Shown here one piece after another: positions 47,312 to 60,100 of a stretch of 64,000 bases of DNA. The position numbers and the translations under genes were made by a program. The notes under the pieces are model-generated. The model did not search any database. It was not told the DNA's origin and saw only the letters and a list, made by a program, of their open reading frames with translations. The first letter of the stretch is position 1. Every line of letters begins with the position of its first letter. Source of the stretch: Collybiopsis luxurians FD-317 M1 (Eukaryota; Basidiomycota; Agaricomycetes; Agaricales; Omphalotaceae); NCBI GenBank assembly GCA_000827265.1, contig KN834784.1:400587-464586 (forward strand), given 5' to 3'.

Positions 47312-48468
47312 ATGAGCGAGTAAGTCTTTCTCATTCCAATGGCGTCCACGGTGAACCAGAACTTCATATTCATCCTGTGATACAGATTCAACGAATCACT
47401 CTACTCCCAGCGCGCACAAATTGTACAAGCGAACAAGAAACGATTCACCACCGTCATCTCAGAACACCGACACGAAGGTGCATCGTCCGAGTCCGTCTTC
47501 TTCTCTAAACAATTGCAACCGCTCGATGGAACGAGACGTCCGTATCCCGCAGGTTCCAAGATACAGATCGAAGTGGTCAACGAAGACTCTTTGGTCGCTG
47601 CACGCAAGCTGATGGATTCAGTAGGCGATGATGCCAAGGGTAAGACGGCCGTCTTGAATCTCGCGAGCGACCAGCATCCCGGAGGCGGGTACGAATCCGG
47701 CAGTATGGCTCAGGTTAGTGAAGTGAAGCGAAGGTCCTTCGAGGTATTCAACCTTCATCTATCTGATTTCACGTTGCAGGAAGAAGCCTTATGCTACTCC
47801 TCGACTCTCTTCCCTACCTTGCTCCACTCTGCCTCTCACTACCCATGGCCGAACACCGGCCCCAAATCCATCGCAGGGCTCTATTCACCTGGAGTAGTGA
47901 TTTTCCGAGAAGCCCTGACCGAGCTCGTACTTTCGTCCGATGGGAAACTCTGTCCGGAGCTTCCCAGCAAACGACGAAGGGTAATATCCGTCATCTCCGT
48001 AGCAGCACCTCGTCTCCCTCCGCTTAGCACAGACGGCTCGGATTTCGAAAGGGAAGAAGATCGGGACAATGTACGCGAAAAGGTCCGGTTGATTCTTCGT
48101 ATAGCTGCAGGGAAGAATCAGCGGTATCTGGTTCTCGGTACGTTGCTCTATCCAACTATCAACGCACGCATTCATATCTAAATTACAACACCGTTGAAAA
48201 AGGTGCACTGGGTTGTGGAGCTTATCGATGTCCCCCGGAAGCCGTTGCCAGGTTGATGAAGGAGGTAATACTCGAGCCAGAATTCAATGGCTGGTTCCGG
48301 AGAATCGTGTTTGCTGTATATAGTCCTCCAGGAAGTCCAGGCAGTCGGAATTTCGATATCTTTTATGAGACTTTTAACAAGGCAACCAAATCTGCGTGGC
48401 TTGGGGTAAGTCAAAGTGGGTGGTGGAGCCTGTCTGGACTTCTCTCGAAATTCTGGGGTTGGGCATAG
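47312..48468 (+). CDS. Microbial-type poly(ADP-ribose) glycohydrolase (TIGR02452-like)
   Basis: Four exons: a short first exon 47312-47319 (ATG AGC GA), then 47386-47713, 47780-48137 and 48203-48468; 319 residues. The PARG macrodomain signature is clear: NLASDQHPGGG (Gly102-104) followed by GSMAQEEALCY with the catalytic Gln-Glu-Glu at 112-114, split by an intron exactly after the Gln. A macrodomain-like VLGALGCGAYRCPP follows. Enzymes of this type cleave ADP-ribose polymers, removing PAR after DNA-damage signalling; nuclear or cytosolic location is expected. Residues ~290-319 (a Trp/Ser/Gly stretch) may instead be an unspliced intron, because a GTAAGT follows the codons for SAWLGV. Confidence 0.85.
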
Positions 48469-48942
48469 CATCGAGCGCGCATCTCTTTGATCTTCTTCCT
48501 ATCCATCAGCAGAGACATATACATTGTTATACCAGTGGATTCCCTACTCCTTTCATCTGTCCCATTCGCGTTTCGTCAGACTTTCAGACATTCTCCAGAA
48601 ACACACATCGTTCTAGCTAAACTTCACGTGAATATACGTATACGATTTATGTGTGTAACATAGTTGTGTATCAAATATACAAGAGACTGTATGTAGTGTG
48701 CAAATTTACTTATTTACAGCGTGGAAAGAGTACCCTAACGCCTTCAGTACATCCCGAATCCACGATAGCTATAAGAGAGAAACAAAAAAATTCTACGTAC
48801 GATTAGAGTAAGATCATATCATCACGTATATACACAGAGGGTAATCCAAAAACCAGAAAACGAAGCCAAACTCGAATTGGAATATCACACCCAGAGTTCA
48901 GCGCAGAGGATGAGATACTTCATGTCGTTTCGTTTCGTTGCT
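48469..48942. other. Spacer between convergent genes
   Basis: 3' flanks of the PARG-like gene and the ABC transporter. No gene is seen. Confidence 0.4.
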
Positions 48943-51900
48943 CTACCGCTTCTCCTTGACAAAGAAGTGGAGGGTGAGGAAGCTTCCTACGGTGAACACC
49001 CCAATGAATATCCCCAGTAGAGCAATGTTAGGCCACCAGAAGGACTACAGAGGAAACAAACGAGTCAACAGATAGCCAAACGGCATGGATGAAGCACCTT
49101 TACCTGAGCCCTCAACCCAAACGTTGAAAGAATGGTAGCAGCAGGCACATCCAAGTCGACACCATACTATATATTATGATACATAAGCATCGATCAACTG
49201 CGGCGCCTCCGAAAAGGGAAAAAGGGATACTGACTTTGTGCTCCTTGAGCGAAAGATACCTCAGCTCATTGACAGCGAGCGCCTCAAACGCAGCATGGAA
49301 GAATGATATCGTATGCAGAAACTGCAACGCTTTCGTCACCGTCTCTCGGTTGATGAGGAGACCAGTAAACAGTAAGCTAAGTGCAGCGGTTAGCCATTTC
49401 CCGCTTACAAGTCTGGTTCCAAACGAAACTCACTTGTACAACATGATCAAGGTCCCAACCAGACTCGCCACGCTCACACTCTCAAATGCAATCGACAACC
49501 ACAGAACAATAGTAGCCGTCGTGAGGTTGAACAACACCAGAGCGAGGATGAATTTCCAGAACGTCTCGACGGTGGCTACGAGTCCGATAAGGCTATAGAC
49601 GATGCCGCCAAACATGAGCGGGGGAACCAGACGAAGAGGTAGTATGTCGAATAGAATCTAAAACGCAACCAGCGTAAATGTGCTGGCCAACAGAAGATTC
49701 ACACAGAACGTACCTTTGATGAAAAGTAGGTGAACGACGAATAGTACCCATTTGACCTGCAAGGTATCAATCAGTACCCAGCTGTAGAACGGAGAAGCGA
49801 GACTACGTACCTTTCGCGCATAAATAATATCCGTTCATTGGCAAAGAGCCCAAGACTTGACAAACACGAGAATCCAAAAAGGGCAAGGGTGAAAAAGAAG
49901 AAACCTGAAAAGAAGACGTATAAGGTTAGAACAAACCACCGCACACGACAAGTGTAAACATACCTAGTCGATTTTGGAAACCGGCAATGTCGTTGCTAAC
50001 GGGAAGAAAGAATAAATATCAGTATATCTTGCAATCGATAACAGAAGCGATCATACGTGATGTTATGGTAGAAAACCCCACAGAACACTTAATCAAAAGA
50101 ATTTATATCGTCAGAATCCTAGACGAAATAAGGAAAAGAGAGAGCGGGAGGGACTCACGGGCCAAAAGTATCGCCGAAAGATAATGTGCCATCAATAGTG
50201 CCGGATCTCTGTAAAGATTCTTGAACGCCCTGCCACTCAAAATCCTAAACTGCGTGCCCCAGCTAGCCCTCTTCCGCCCTCTTAGAAGCGCAGTCTCCGT
50301 CGCAATATCACGCAGCTGAGTTCCGTTGCCGTTTCCGTTCGTGTTTCCGTTTCCATTCGTGCTTCCATTTCCGTTTGCAGATCCCATCGCCCCGTTCCTG
50401 ACCGCATCCTTATCCTCTCTGATGCCCCTCGCAATGTGGCTCCTCTTGTACTCATCCACCAAGTATCTGAGTTTTGTCGCAAGTTGACTTTGGCTCGAAC
50501 TACCAGATGAGAGGCCACCGGAAACAGCATCAAAGATTTGCGATGTCCTGTGTTTGATAGTGCTAAGAGCTCCCGAGGCTGTAGAGTTGACAGAGTTGGG
50601 CCGTGTTCGTAACTCAGTCGAATCAGCACCCATGAGAGCGGCCCGCTCGCCTTCTGTGGCGTTCTCGGGACCTTCCAAAGGGGAAGAGTCCATAGTAGGG
50701 CTTGCAGACCTCGATTCCACACTAGATTGGACTGTCAGATCAACTGTGTGAAGTTGAAGAAAGTTCAGTAAGAGATGAAGCGTGTCTCAGGCAAGAAAAC
50801 GCACTCAGATAGTCAGCAATATTGAACCCAGGCGGGCACGGCCTTCCTATACTCTCAAAGTAATCGCCACACTTCCCAAACTCGCCCGAATACACAACTC
50901 GACCCAAAGCTAACACCAAAAGCTGGTCAAACAGAGCGACGATGTTGGAACGAGGTTGATGGATCGTAAAGATGACCGTCCGGTTATAAGTCTTGGCAAG
51001 AGAAACGAGCGACTCGACGACATTGTAGGCGTTGAAGGCATCGAGACCACTCGTGGGTTCGTCGAGGAAGAGAATGGAAGGGCTGGTGACGAGCTCACAG
51101 GCGATCGAGACACGGCGCTTCTCACCGCCAGAAATAGAACGGTGGCCCGTGCTTCCAATACGCATGTCCTTGATACCCAAAATCCCTAGTTCGTTCAGCG
51201 TTTCGAGAGTCCTAAATTTCTTAGCCTCCTCACTCATCTCCCTCGGCAGCCTAAGAAGAGCACTGTACAAGACAGTCTCGTACACCGTCAAAGTACTCAT
51301 CAACGTGTCCTCCTGGTCAACGTATCCAGTCACCGCACGGAACTCCGTGTCAGTGACAATCCGTCCATTGATGAAGATCTCTCCCCCTACTACTCCACGT
51401 TTACTCTTCCTTGCGAGAATGTCGAGCAAGGTCGATTTTCCAGCACCCGATGCGCCCATAATAGCCATAATTTGCCCCGGCTTCACGGCACCAGAAACGC
51501 CTGAGAGAATCTCCCTTGAGTTTAGAATGTATGATACGTCGTCGAAATGCATCGACGCAGGAACGTGCTCCGCCATGAGCCTGGCCGATTCATTTTCTTC
51601 AGATTCCGGTAGCCGAATTCCACCAGAGCCTTTCTTGAGTCCAGGGATATAGTCGCCGACAGAGCCCGTGCGGCCAACGTACCACAAAAGCAGAGCAACC
51701 AGAACGACAAAGAGGCAAGCGCCGACGGCACTGACGGCAACTAATTTAGTACTGTCGGGTTTCGGAGGACGAACATATCCGGGAACCTGGGAGTAGTGTA
51801 GACATTCACCACCATTGCAGTTGAGGGTGATGTACGGATCGCCAAAGACTTCGTCGATAAGTTGGTTCATGGCGGCTTCGGAGAATTTGCAGTTATCGGG

Positions 51901-52978
51901 GGCCTCTCCGCTCGCGCTGGAGCTAGTGCATTCAAAGGTAGCAGGACCCTTAATTTCTTCAGTAAGGAAGTCGCTAATGTCGATGGAGCCATCCTGACCG
52001 CAAATGAACCGTCCTGGTACACATTTGCATTTTAGTTTGTTGCATTTGTACGATGTCGTGTTGAAGTCGTAACCAGGTGTGCGCTCCGAAGCGCATTCGT
52101 CCAATCCGCAGTAAAATGACTCAATTTCATCTACCCAAAACTGGAAGGAGCAAGTCGCGTCGTTCTTGTCGCAGCTGAAGGTGACTTGAACGGGACGGTT
52201 CTCTCCGACTTGATCAAGAATCTTACGGTCTGTGTGTATTACAGTAAGCAATTTATCAAGTTGAAGGAGATGTAAACGCACTGGTAACGTCGCAAAATTG
52301 ATGGTTCTGAAATACTGTTTCACCGCCTGTGTAACAAGTCATGTTTTGCGCGTCGTTCTCGTCCTGGTCAGAGTCCGGTATACCGTATAATGGAAATCCT
52401 TTACATGCTTGATCCGTCTTGCAAACTGGTTGAAGGTTTCAATGAACAATCCAAGAATAATCCCGCCGGCACGAACCATTGCAGTTTATGCCTCCCCATC
52501 CGTCTTTACAGTCGCATTTTTGACCTTCTTCTCTCGGTCTTCGTTGGTCTCCATCAGCCAGTGCACCGCATTCTAGATCCGTCAAGACATTCTGAGAAAA
52601 CGAAGACTTGGGCATTGCAAGGTCACGTACGTGGCGTCAAGCAATCGATGCCGCTCCATCCTGGTGGGCATTTGCACTGACCATTGTATGGATCACAGTC
52701 TCCGTACTGTCCACACGTAAAAGCTGGCAGCATACAGTTAAAGCAGGGTGGACATCGTTCCGGACGAGCTAAGTTCCAATTCGACACGGCCAAATTCTAT
52801 ACTATCTATAGTTTAACCATCAATAAATGAAAGAATGAAAGCTTACAGAGACATTATAGCTAGACTGGGCCCACGAGCTGGTACTCAAGCTGTGGTTGTA
52901 CATCGCAGCATTCAGTGAAGGTGTAGGGGCAATAGGCGCTCTTGCGCGCCGCGCAACGGCCGGCCTTCGGCTCAACAT
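48943..52978 (-). CDS. ABCG half-transporter with EGF-like extracellular region (ADP1-like)
   Basis: Spliced minus-strand gene. From the N-terminus: a Cys-rich extracellular region ([17 protein letters not shown], then a [12 protein letters not shown]-like unit, ~52780-52080), one TM helix ([20 protein letters not shown]), then an ABC ATPase with Walker A GASGAGKS (~51430-51466), signature [11 protein letters not shown] (~51110-51140) and Walker [13 protein letters not shown] (~51040-51076). A linker rich in Ser and then Asn-Gly repeats follows (50320-50390), then about six TM helices ending HFFVKEKR at 48943. This order matches yeast Adp1 and ABCG/White-type exporters. The join IADYL|IDLT across the intron 50744-50805 is typical of the family. 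The substrate is unknown. The N-terminus is uncertain: 52978 is the first in-frame ATG, but a signal peptide exon may lie upstream. Confidence 0.85.
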
Positions 52979-53633
52979 ATAACTGATAATCTAGGCGCCA
53001 GCAGATAAGATAAACGCCCAACCAGTATCCGTGAGGAGCAGTACAACTTGAACATTACCATCGGTGTCCAGAGGTAATAGTATCAGAAAAATCGTCCTGC
53101 TTCTCCCTAAATCACTTCAGGTTTATGCGAATCAAGATATTCTATTTTTTTTCTATTCTTTTGACACTTACTAACTCTCGGACTCTTTACCACTCGGTCG
53201 GCATTGTGCAAGTTCTTTGCCTCCCTTGACAGGAACCTTACGGTTGTCGCTTTACATACAACAATGGATCCTAATTTTGTCACCCTGCTTTGCCCGATGG
53301 TAATCATCTTTTTCAGCTTTTCTCGTTCCTTGGCTCTTGGCTCACTCTAGGCTCACTCTACCCACCCCTACTTCACCCGATGGTATTCAGTCAACAACAT
53401 GGGCTCCTTTGATACCCTTCTTCTCGTTGCTAAAAATTCTCGCCCGTCGCCAAAAGCCCACCCCCATTCTTTTCTTTCCACGCATTTCGTACCTCCGGAT
53501 GCACACATACAGCACGTTTCACAAAATGTCCCGAACCCTACCGTCGAGGTCAGTGGCGGGTGCTCAGGCACGACTGACCCGTTGGCTCAAGTTTCCAGCG
53601 ATCAAATAGCCTATAAGTTGTACTGCATTTACC
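52979..53633. other. Region upstream of the ABC transporter
   Basis: Promoter and possibly a missing first exon of the ABCG gene. A donor-like GTAATG near 53057 with an acceptor near 52988 would add an upstream exon. Nothing else is supported. Confidence 0.35.
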
Positions 53634-54686
53634 TTATCGAGTTGTTCCGTTATTCAAGGCGAATGAGCGTCTATGAACTGCCTCTCGTTCTGAGGAACTG
53701 TCACTCGCAAAACTGGAACTACCACTCGCTTTACGAGAGGAACTGTCACTAGCTTTATCAGCAGAACCACCACTCGATTTGCTGAGGAAATTATTGTTCG
53801 TTTTGCCGGATCCGGAGGAACTATCACTCGTGTCACTCTCGGTACAAACATGACTGGAAGCTTGACTGGGACAGAGAAGCTGAAGAAATGTTGCTGTGCT
53901 TTTTCGCTTCCGAATCAGAAATATCCCGCCTCTGCTCTGGTACTCACACTCCACCTGTCCTCCATACATATCATTCCGACGTCTCCCCGGAATTGAGTCC
54001 AAATATCACTCATCCTCCACTCTGAGTCTCTTCTGACCGTTCCTGTTCTATCCGTTCGAGAAGTCGGTACTTGCTATACCAAGTCCTTCGACAGTTCGCT
54101 TCCACTTGATATCTTCCTGGGAAGTGTTTGTCACCCTCTGAATTAGGCACCAACACCGTCAAAAATTTTTTGTCAAGCAAAAGATCGGAGCCACTCGTGT
54201 ATATGTAGCTGTCTGCCAAGAAGTGACCCCGGCATCACCGACTTGTCCCGCAACTATGTGCCAGTATCTCGTAAATATATGTGAAAACGAGGAAGAAAAG
54301 ATGATCCAACTTCCTTTGAGAGGCAACGAACTTCTCGCTATCTTGATACTGTGCATATGTAGATCATTTTCGCATGGTGATTGTGAGTCTTCCGATTATC
54401 TCTCATCAATACCCAAGATGTCAACTGTCGCACTAGAGTCGCTGGGTCCACTTTCCTCTCCTACAACATCTACAGGTTCACCGCTCGGTCTTACTGGAGG
54501 TTCGGTAGAGGTCTGAGTGGCGCAATCTGTCCATGTACGCCGCATTGAAGATTGTATAACGCTTAAAATTTCGGATGGTCGAAAAATGCAAGGCAGTGCA
54601 GTCGAGACCGCAAAGTAAACCCGCAGATCAAATTTCAGTAAGGCTTCGAATTCCTCCATGTGTACATGTTTTCCCTTCTGTTCCAA
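53634..54686 (-). CDS. Possible spliced minus-strand gene, serine-rich C-terminus
   Basis: Three minus-strand frames in order look protein-like: 54686-54396 (DLRVYFAVSTALPCIF, then a Pro/Ser-rich acidic stretch), 54219-54010 (LLLDKKFLTVLVPNSEG then CRRTWYSKYRLLERIEQER), and 53920-53634 with repeated SDSSS-R/E units. Plausible splice sites exist between them, but I could not fix a full model. No family is recognised. It may be one gene, or the frames may be unrelated. Confidence 0.25.
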
Positions 54687-55478
54687 GAAGTCTCTATCCT
54701 AGAACATAGGATCAACCATTATCATCCGAGTAGAAGCAGAAACACGGGCTCAGGTGACCGTCGACGCTCCCTAGCAACTTGGCCGCCTTTTTCGACGACT
54801 CTCGTACGGCCCTAATACATCGGCGACCTTAACCTGCACCAGTGCCGATTTGCCCTTCGTTTCATTTAGCCTTTCGACTGTTTCAGACTTGGAGGTTAAA
54901 AATCCCAATTAGTGGCATCAAATTTCCGACAAAGCGGAAAGTCAATTGCCCATTCAATCGGTCCCTCGATTTGCGTAACAAAGGTTTTTATCACACTACA
55001 CTCGGATACTCAGTTACTCGAACTTCCTCGGTTTCTGCCATTCAATCGCAAACTATCCGATTAGGTCCGATACTATCGAGAGCCAAGAGTCATTCCGATG
55101 CTCGATACCACGCCATCCGGTCAGAAGTTTGCTACGCGTGGATGTCTATTCAGAGAAAAGATCGACATCCGTCGTTTTATCGCGAAGACTCGTATGCGCA
55201 TAGTACGCACTCCAGGGGCCATGCGCATCTGTGACATTCTTATGCCACTATCAAAGTATAGCATGCATTACAATCTCCACGAATCCACAATACAGTTCCT
55301 GATAAATAAGATTTTATGAATGGTACAGCTATCAGTAAGGTCACAGATATCGTAGGATCTTCTAATTTAACCGTCTCTCGTTTTAATCCAATTTTCCGTA
55401 TAAAAAGGGACTTTTTTGGTTAGAGAAACAGCAAGCACCCAAGCTTCCTCTCCCCTTTCCAGCTCCGTTTTCTACGAG
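54687..55478. other. Upstream region of the TmpA-like gene
   Basis: No gene is supported. A TATAAAA-like box lies at ~55399-55405, about 75 bases before the start codon. Confidence 0.4.
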
Positions 55479-57122
55479 ATGTCTGTCTCCAGTGATATCG
55501 AGAAGCACTCTACCGACATCGAGAAGGATCCTGCTGAGGTGTATGCGGTCGCTGTCCCCAGCGGTGATGTAACCCCGACTTCGAGCTCTCGAACAGGCTC
55601 GATTCATTCGGGAGACATCGAGAAGAAGGACAGCGAACCGAAAGACCCTCAGGTTGAACAAGTAAAGCTTGACCTCGAGCTTCCTCCTAAACTCGGTTAT
55701 ACCAGCTTCACGCGGTGGCTGCATCGTATGTTTTTTCACTCGCACATTGCACTTGTCGATCTAACCCACAAATTACATTTAGACATTGCATTCTCGTACT
55801 ACCGCAAGACTTTTACGGTGGTCTTTGCTGCAAACTTGATCGCCTTTATTGTGATGGTAGCTAAGAATCGAGGCACACCTTCCGCACAAGGTGTTGGAAA
55901 TGCTGCTTCCGCAAATCTTATGGTCACTCTTCTCTTCCGTCAAGAAAACTTTGTCAACCTGTGGTACGAAATCGCCACGGATATTGTCCCGTGGAGTACG
56001 CCCTTGTGGATTCGACGGCGCCTTGCGAAAGTGAGCTCCAAAAGATTTAGATCGATACATTTGATTGTAACCAATGTCTTTCAGGTATATTCATATGGAG
56101 GATTTCACAGTGGCGCAGGAGTTGCTGCAGTCGTCTGGTATATCATGTATACCGCGGTGACAACCAAGGACCACATTCACCATCCGACAAAATGGTCTCT
56201 TGCCAACGTGATTACTTCCTACATCTTAATCCTCATGTTCTGCTTCATTCTCGGGAGCGCACACCCAACATTCCGACGCAAATACCATGATTATTTCGAG
56301 GCCATGCATAGATTTGCGGGATGGGTGGCTGTCTGTACGTTTTGGATGCATCAGTGTTTTGCCGGTAATCAATACCGATTGCTCGAGCCGAATCCCCCAT
56401 CTCTCGGCCGGTACCTCATCAGCACTTCCAGTTTTTGGACGTTCGTCGTCTCCTCGTGCTGCACTGCTCTTTCGTGGGGCCGTTTGCGACAGGTGGACGT
56501 TTACCCCGAGACTCTTTCCAGTCATGTTATCCGGTTGCACTTTAAATATCGCAATATGAAACCTTTCTACGGATTGAAAGTCTCTGATTCTCCAGTGACT
56601 GAATGGCATAGTTACGCATCGATTCCAGGCCAAACTTTGGACGGCAAGCCAGATGGCTTTTCTCTTGTGGTCTCAAACGCTGGTGACTGGACTAATAGGA
56701 TTATCCACAATCCACCCAAGAAGCTGTGGGTCCGTGGATACCCGCTCCATGGACTCCTCTACACCTCGAAGCTTTTCCGCAAGATCGTTGTCGTCGCCAC
56801 TGGCTCTGGTATTGGACCACCACTCAGCCTCTTCTTCTGTAACTACAATGAACAAATTCGTGTCTTTTGGAGTACTCCCGCTCCGGAAACCACATACGGC
56901 CCGAAGATTATAGAAACGGTAAAGAAGGCAGATCCGAATGCGTGGATTTGGGATACTCGCAAGCAGGGACGTCCAGATATGGTTGCCTGTACATATAAAA
57001 TGGTAGTAGAAAGCGGCGCAGAAGCTGTTTACATCATCTCGAACCCGAAGCTCACGAGAAAGGTTGTTTATGGCATGGAGAGTCGAGGAATTCCTGCTTA
57101 TGGTGCCATCTTTGATTCTTAA
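55479..57122 (+). CDS. TmpA-like transmembrane flavoprotein (ferric-reductase-like)
   Basis: Three exons, 55479-55725, 55783-56030 and 56085-57122, give 510 residues. Both introns (57 and 54 nt) are multiples of three without stops, so the unspliced sequence also reads through; removing them restores family-like RWLHHIAFSYYRKTF and RRRLAKVYSYGGFHSG. An acidic, Ser-rich cytosolic head (~1-75) precedes four to six TM helices (including VVFAANLIAFIVMV). A reductase-like C-terminal half follows with LWVRGYP and IVVVATGSGIGPPLSLF, a nucleotide-binding motif. Aspergillus TmpA is a plasma-membrane flavoprotein implicated in conidiation signalling; similar modules end some NRPS-like enzymes. Electron donor and acceptor are not known here. 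Confidence 0.8.
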   Translation: MSVSSDIEKHSTDIEKDPAEVYAVAVPSGDVTPTSSSRTGSIHSGDIEKKDSEPKDPQVEQVKLDLELPPKLGYTSFTRWLHRMFFHSHIALVDLTHKLHLDIAFSYYRKTFTVVFAANLIAFIVMVAKNRGTPSAQGVGNAASANLMVTLLFRQENFVNLWYEIATDIVPWSTPLWIRRRLAKVSSKRFRSIHLIVTNVFQVYSYGGFHSGAGVAAVVWYIMYTAVTTKDHIHHPTKWSLANVITSYILILMFCFILGSAHPTFRRKYHDYFEAMHRFAGWVAVCTFWMHQCFAGNQYRLLEPNPPSLGRYLISTSSFWTFVVSSCCTALSWGRLRQVDVYPETLSSHVIRLHFKYRNMKPFYGLKVSDSPVTEWHSYASIPGQTLDGKPDGFSLVVSNAGDWTNRIIHNPPKKLWVRGYPLHGLLYTSKLFRKIVVVATGSGIGPPLSLFFCNYNEQIRVFWSTPAPETTYGPKIIETVKKADPNAWIWDTRKQGRPDMVACTYKMVVESGAEAVYIISNPKLTRKVVYGMESRGIPAYGAIFDS

Positions 57123-60100
57123 TTGTATGAACTAGTCGCATAGATTCTGTATTTATCTATATTTTTTGAATGTATTAAAAAGGTCGTGGAGGACCTTTTC
57201 GGATAAATGGCCGGCCTTTGGAGTCAAGTAAGACCATACAGTGCACTTTTACCACCATATGCTCACGTCTATCATCTATGTACCATTTCCTTGGAGCAGC
57301 TTTAATGTCCCGGCTGCATTGCTGTTGCCTGAAACAACAGACATCAGACAGTGATATAAATAGCTTTGACCGTCCTCTTTCGGTAATGATTGAGGAAAGG
57401 CCGAAAGGGGTACCAATCTAGGTTTACACATACCACATAACGGCTACAACTCTCTATCCGCGAGCTCTTGAAACGGACAAGGACTGCAGCGAGTCGAGGA
57501 CGCTACCGGAAATGTGGTGGACATCCTACGGGACCGTCCTATCATCGGAACTATCAACAGCAAGAATGCATATGGAATAGCTAATAAGGCGCTTATCTGC
57601 AGAGTTCCTCAACATGACATCATGTATTCTTTACGAGCCACACTCAAACTACATTCAGACGGTGTACTTTACGCTTGACAGGAGCCTCCCACGTCATTTA
57701 GAAAAGAGCTTCTACTGGCACTCCTGAAAATGACAGATAGTGGTATTGTTTGATGCTTAGAGGGACACGAGTAAAACTTCTGCGAGAAGACTCAAGTTAA
57801 GAAAAGAAGAGTGTCAACAGGTGATAGTGGATAAAGAGGGTTCGAATCAATCTGAGAATAATGTGATGATACATATATGATAAAATCTAGACATATCAGC
57901 GCACACTCCATTCCGGGGTTTGCCTGCTGTCATCGAATGGATAATCCGCTTAGAAAGCGAACCGGAGCTACTTCTAGACACCCATATCAGGTACTAGTAC
58001 TTTGACCCTGTGGATCATAAGTCTGCCCTTCATCGAATTACTACTAGTAGTAGTATATAGTTGACTGTTTGACGCCTGCAATTCAGCTTCGAATGACCGG
58101 GACCATGAAAGTAAGGTTTGCTTATTACTGATCTGTGATCGAGTATATAACCGCCATCTATCAACTGCATGTGCAGGCATATAATCAAGGGAATGACTTG
58201 AACCATGTATGAGTAAGTATTTTGGTCTTACCCGTGCACGGTAAATCTACGACCGGGATCCACAATATGAAAAAAATCTTGCGCATCAGTAGCTGACCGG
58301 CCGCTGGTCGACGTTATTCGGCAAAAGAAATCGTGCAATCAAGTAGTAGTGGCGGCGCTGCGTCTGACGACGATCAGCTGATGACTCTTCCTTTCCAAGA
58401 GGAACCGAGAAACAAGTAAATTATCTCTCCAGGCCAAGCGACCTGGACAATATATCATGACAAGTTGACCACATTCTGCAAGGTCTATTTTCCAGAATGA
58501 GTGACAGGTCAGGATGGAGCTTGCGAGTGAAAGACCCCCGAGGCAACACCCCCGAGGCAACACCGACGGTATCTGCGGCTGATCTGCGGCCGCTATCCAA
58601 AGCGCAACTTTACTAATCATTAGGACATGAGGAGAATCACCCTTTATCCCGAGGAGCCGACCCTCGAGGATAAGGAAAGAATGGAAGGCAAGATATCTAC
58701 CATGCGCATTCAAAAAAGGTCAGAAATAAGAATGATGGTACCCCTCATCTATTGGCATCTCTCCGCCACGGGCTTCACATAGGTTTCCGCCAGTAAAAGA
58801 TAGACAGTACTCTCAGAGAGTCAAAAATAGCAACGAAACTGGGGCGACCGGTGGAGGAACGTGGTTCGGAAAAAGAACCGGATTCAAAGTTAAGCACAAT
58901 GCGGCTAGATTTGACGTTGACAAGTATTCTTCAATTTCATTCCCGTACATGTTGCATCTCACAAATATGCGCATGGTAGGACGACCAAACACGTGAGTCC
59001 ACATGTACGAAGCACAGAAGCTATTACTACCCCAAATGAGCGAAAAACCTGATCAAACACAATCGGTACTACCTACTTCTATATTGCCCAGCTAAGCGAC
59101 AGAGATTACTTCCCACCTTCCTGATTTTTCCCTACCTTGTCAATGCATCTTCCATTGCAATTTCTCTTATCGCCCTTCTGGTTCATATTTGGCATCTTCG
59201 AGAGCAGCGTGGAACAAAATGTTACATGTCCCTTGGAAGTTGATGGACAATTCCCTAAGAGACGGCTTCAGAATGTATATATGCTCAATTTTCAGAGCCA
59301 ACAGTGAGGTGCATCGATGCTCCTGGGCACAGCATGATCATCACGCAAGCTGAACCATGGACGATACGTATTCTCGTAGTCTAGAACTCCCTCCGAATAT
59401 CCAAGCCCCTCTGCATTGGGGCTAGTTTCGAACTAAGCCATGTTGGCTATCATACTTACTGCTGATTGACTACAGTACCAAAGCTGAAATGCGTCTGTTC
59501 CCATCCTGCCCTTCCGTTGAATCTGAGCTGAGTTTTGTTTTGATATATTAAGCCACATTCAAGTTTGCCATTGGGCTAATGCCTATATTGGAATCAACCA
59601 CAGTCGCGGGACCCGGGAAGACGCAGAGGTTTTCATTTTTGGCATGGGGTTGGGAACTGCATAGATCGAGGTGATCTGCCGATCTGGGGATAAAAAAGGG
59701 ATACTCCTTCTTCAAAGTTTGTCGACAGTTCGCCATGTATCTGGATTCAATGCTGCATGTATAATCCTTCTGTGGAACAGAACCAGAAAAAATCCAATAT
59801 CTCATCGTGAATCTCAGCTCGAACTGGACCGTTCGTTAGCCTAAATCTATTCTTATCTAAGGCCTGGTCCTGTGCGTAGTACCTTGGCAGATAACGTCAA
59901 CTGATTTGCTCTCGAAGTTCATTCGAACTGATTTGTTCTCTTCCGATCCAGTTCTTGCATCGAGTCTGGAAGCACATGGTCCATACAATACTGAGGACGG
60001 CCGTCAGAAAAATTTCTTTGGGTTTGGTGTGTGGGGATATATGCAATGCGCTGCCAGAAGGGAAGACATACCAGCCTATTGCAAAGTGCAGCATAGGAGC

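Noticed and set aside
46055..48468. Pirin and PARG as one functional gene cluster
   Set aside because: They are adjacent on the same strand, but nothing in the sequence ties their functions together; neighbouring genes are unrelated.
57835..57860. GGTTCGAATC as a tRNA T-loop
   Set aside because: No acceptor, D- or anticodon stem can be formed around it; the similar GGTTCGAAC near 24231 fails in the same way. No tRNA was found.
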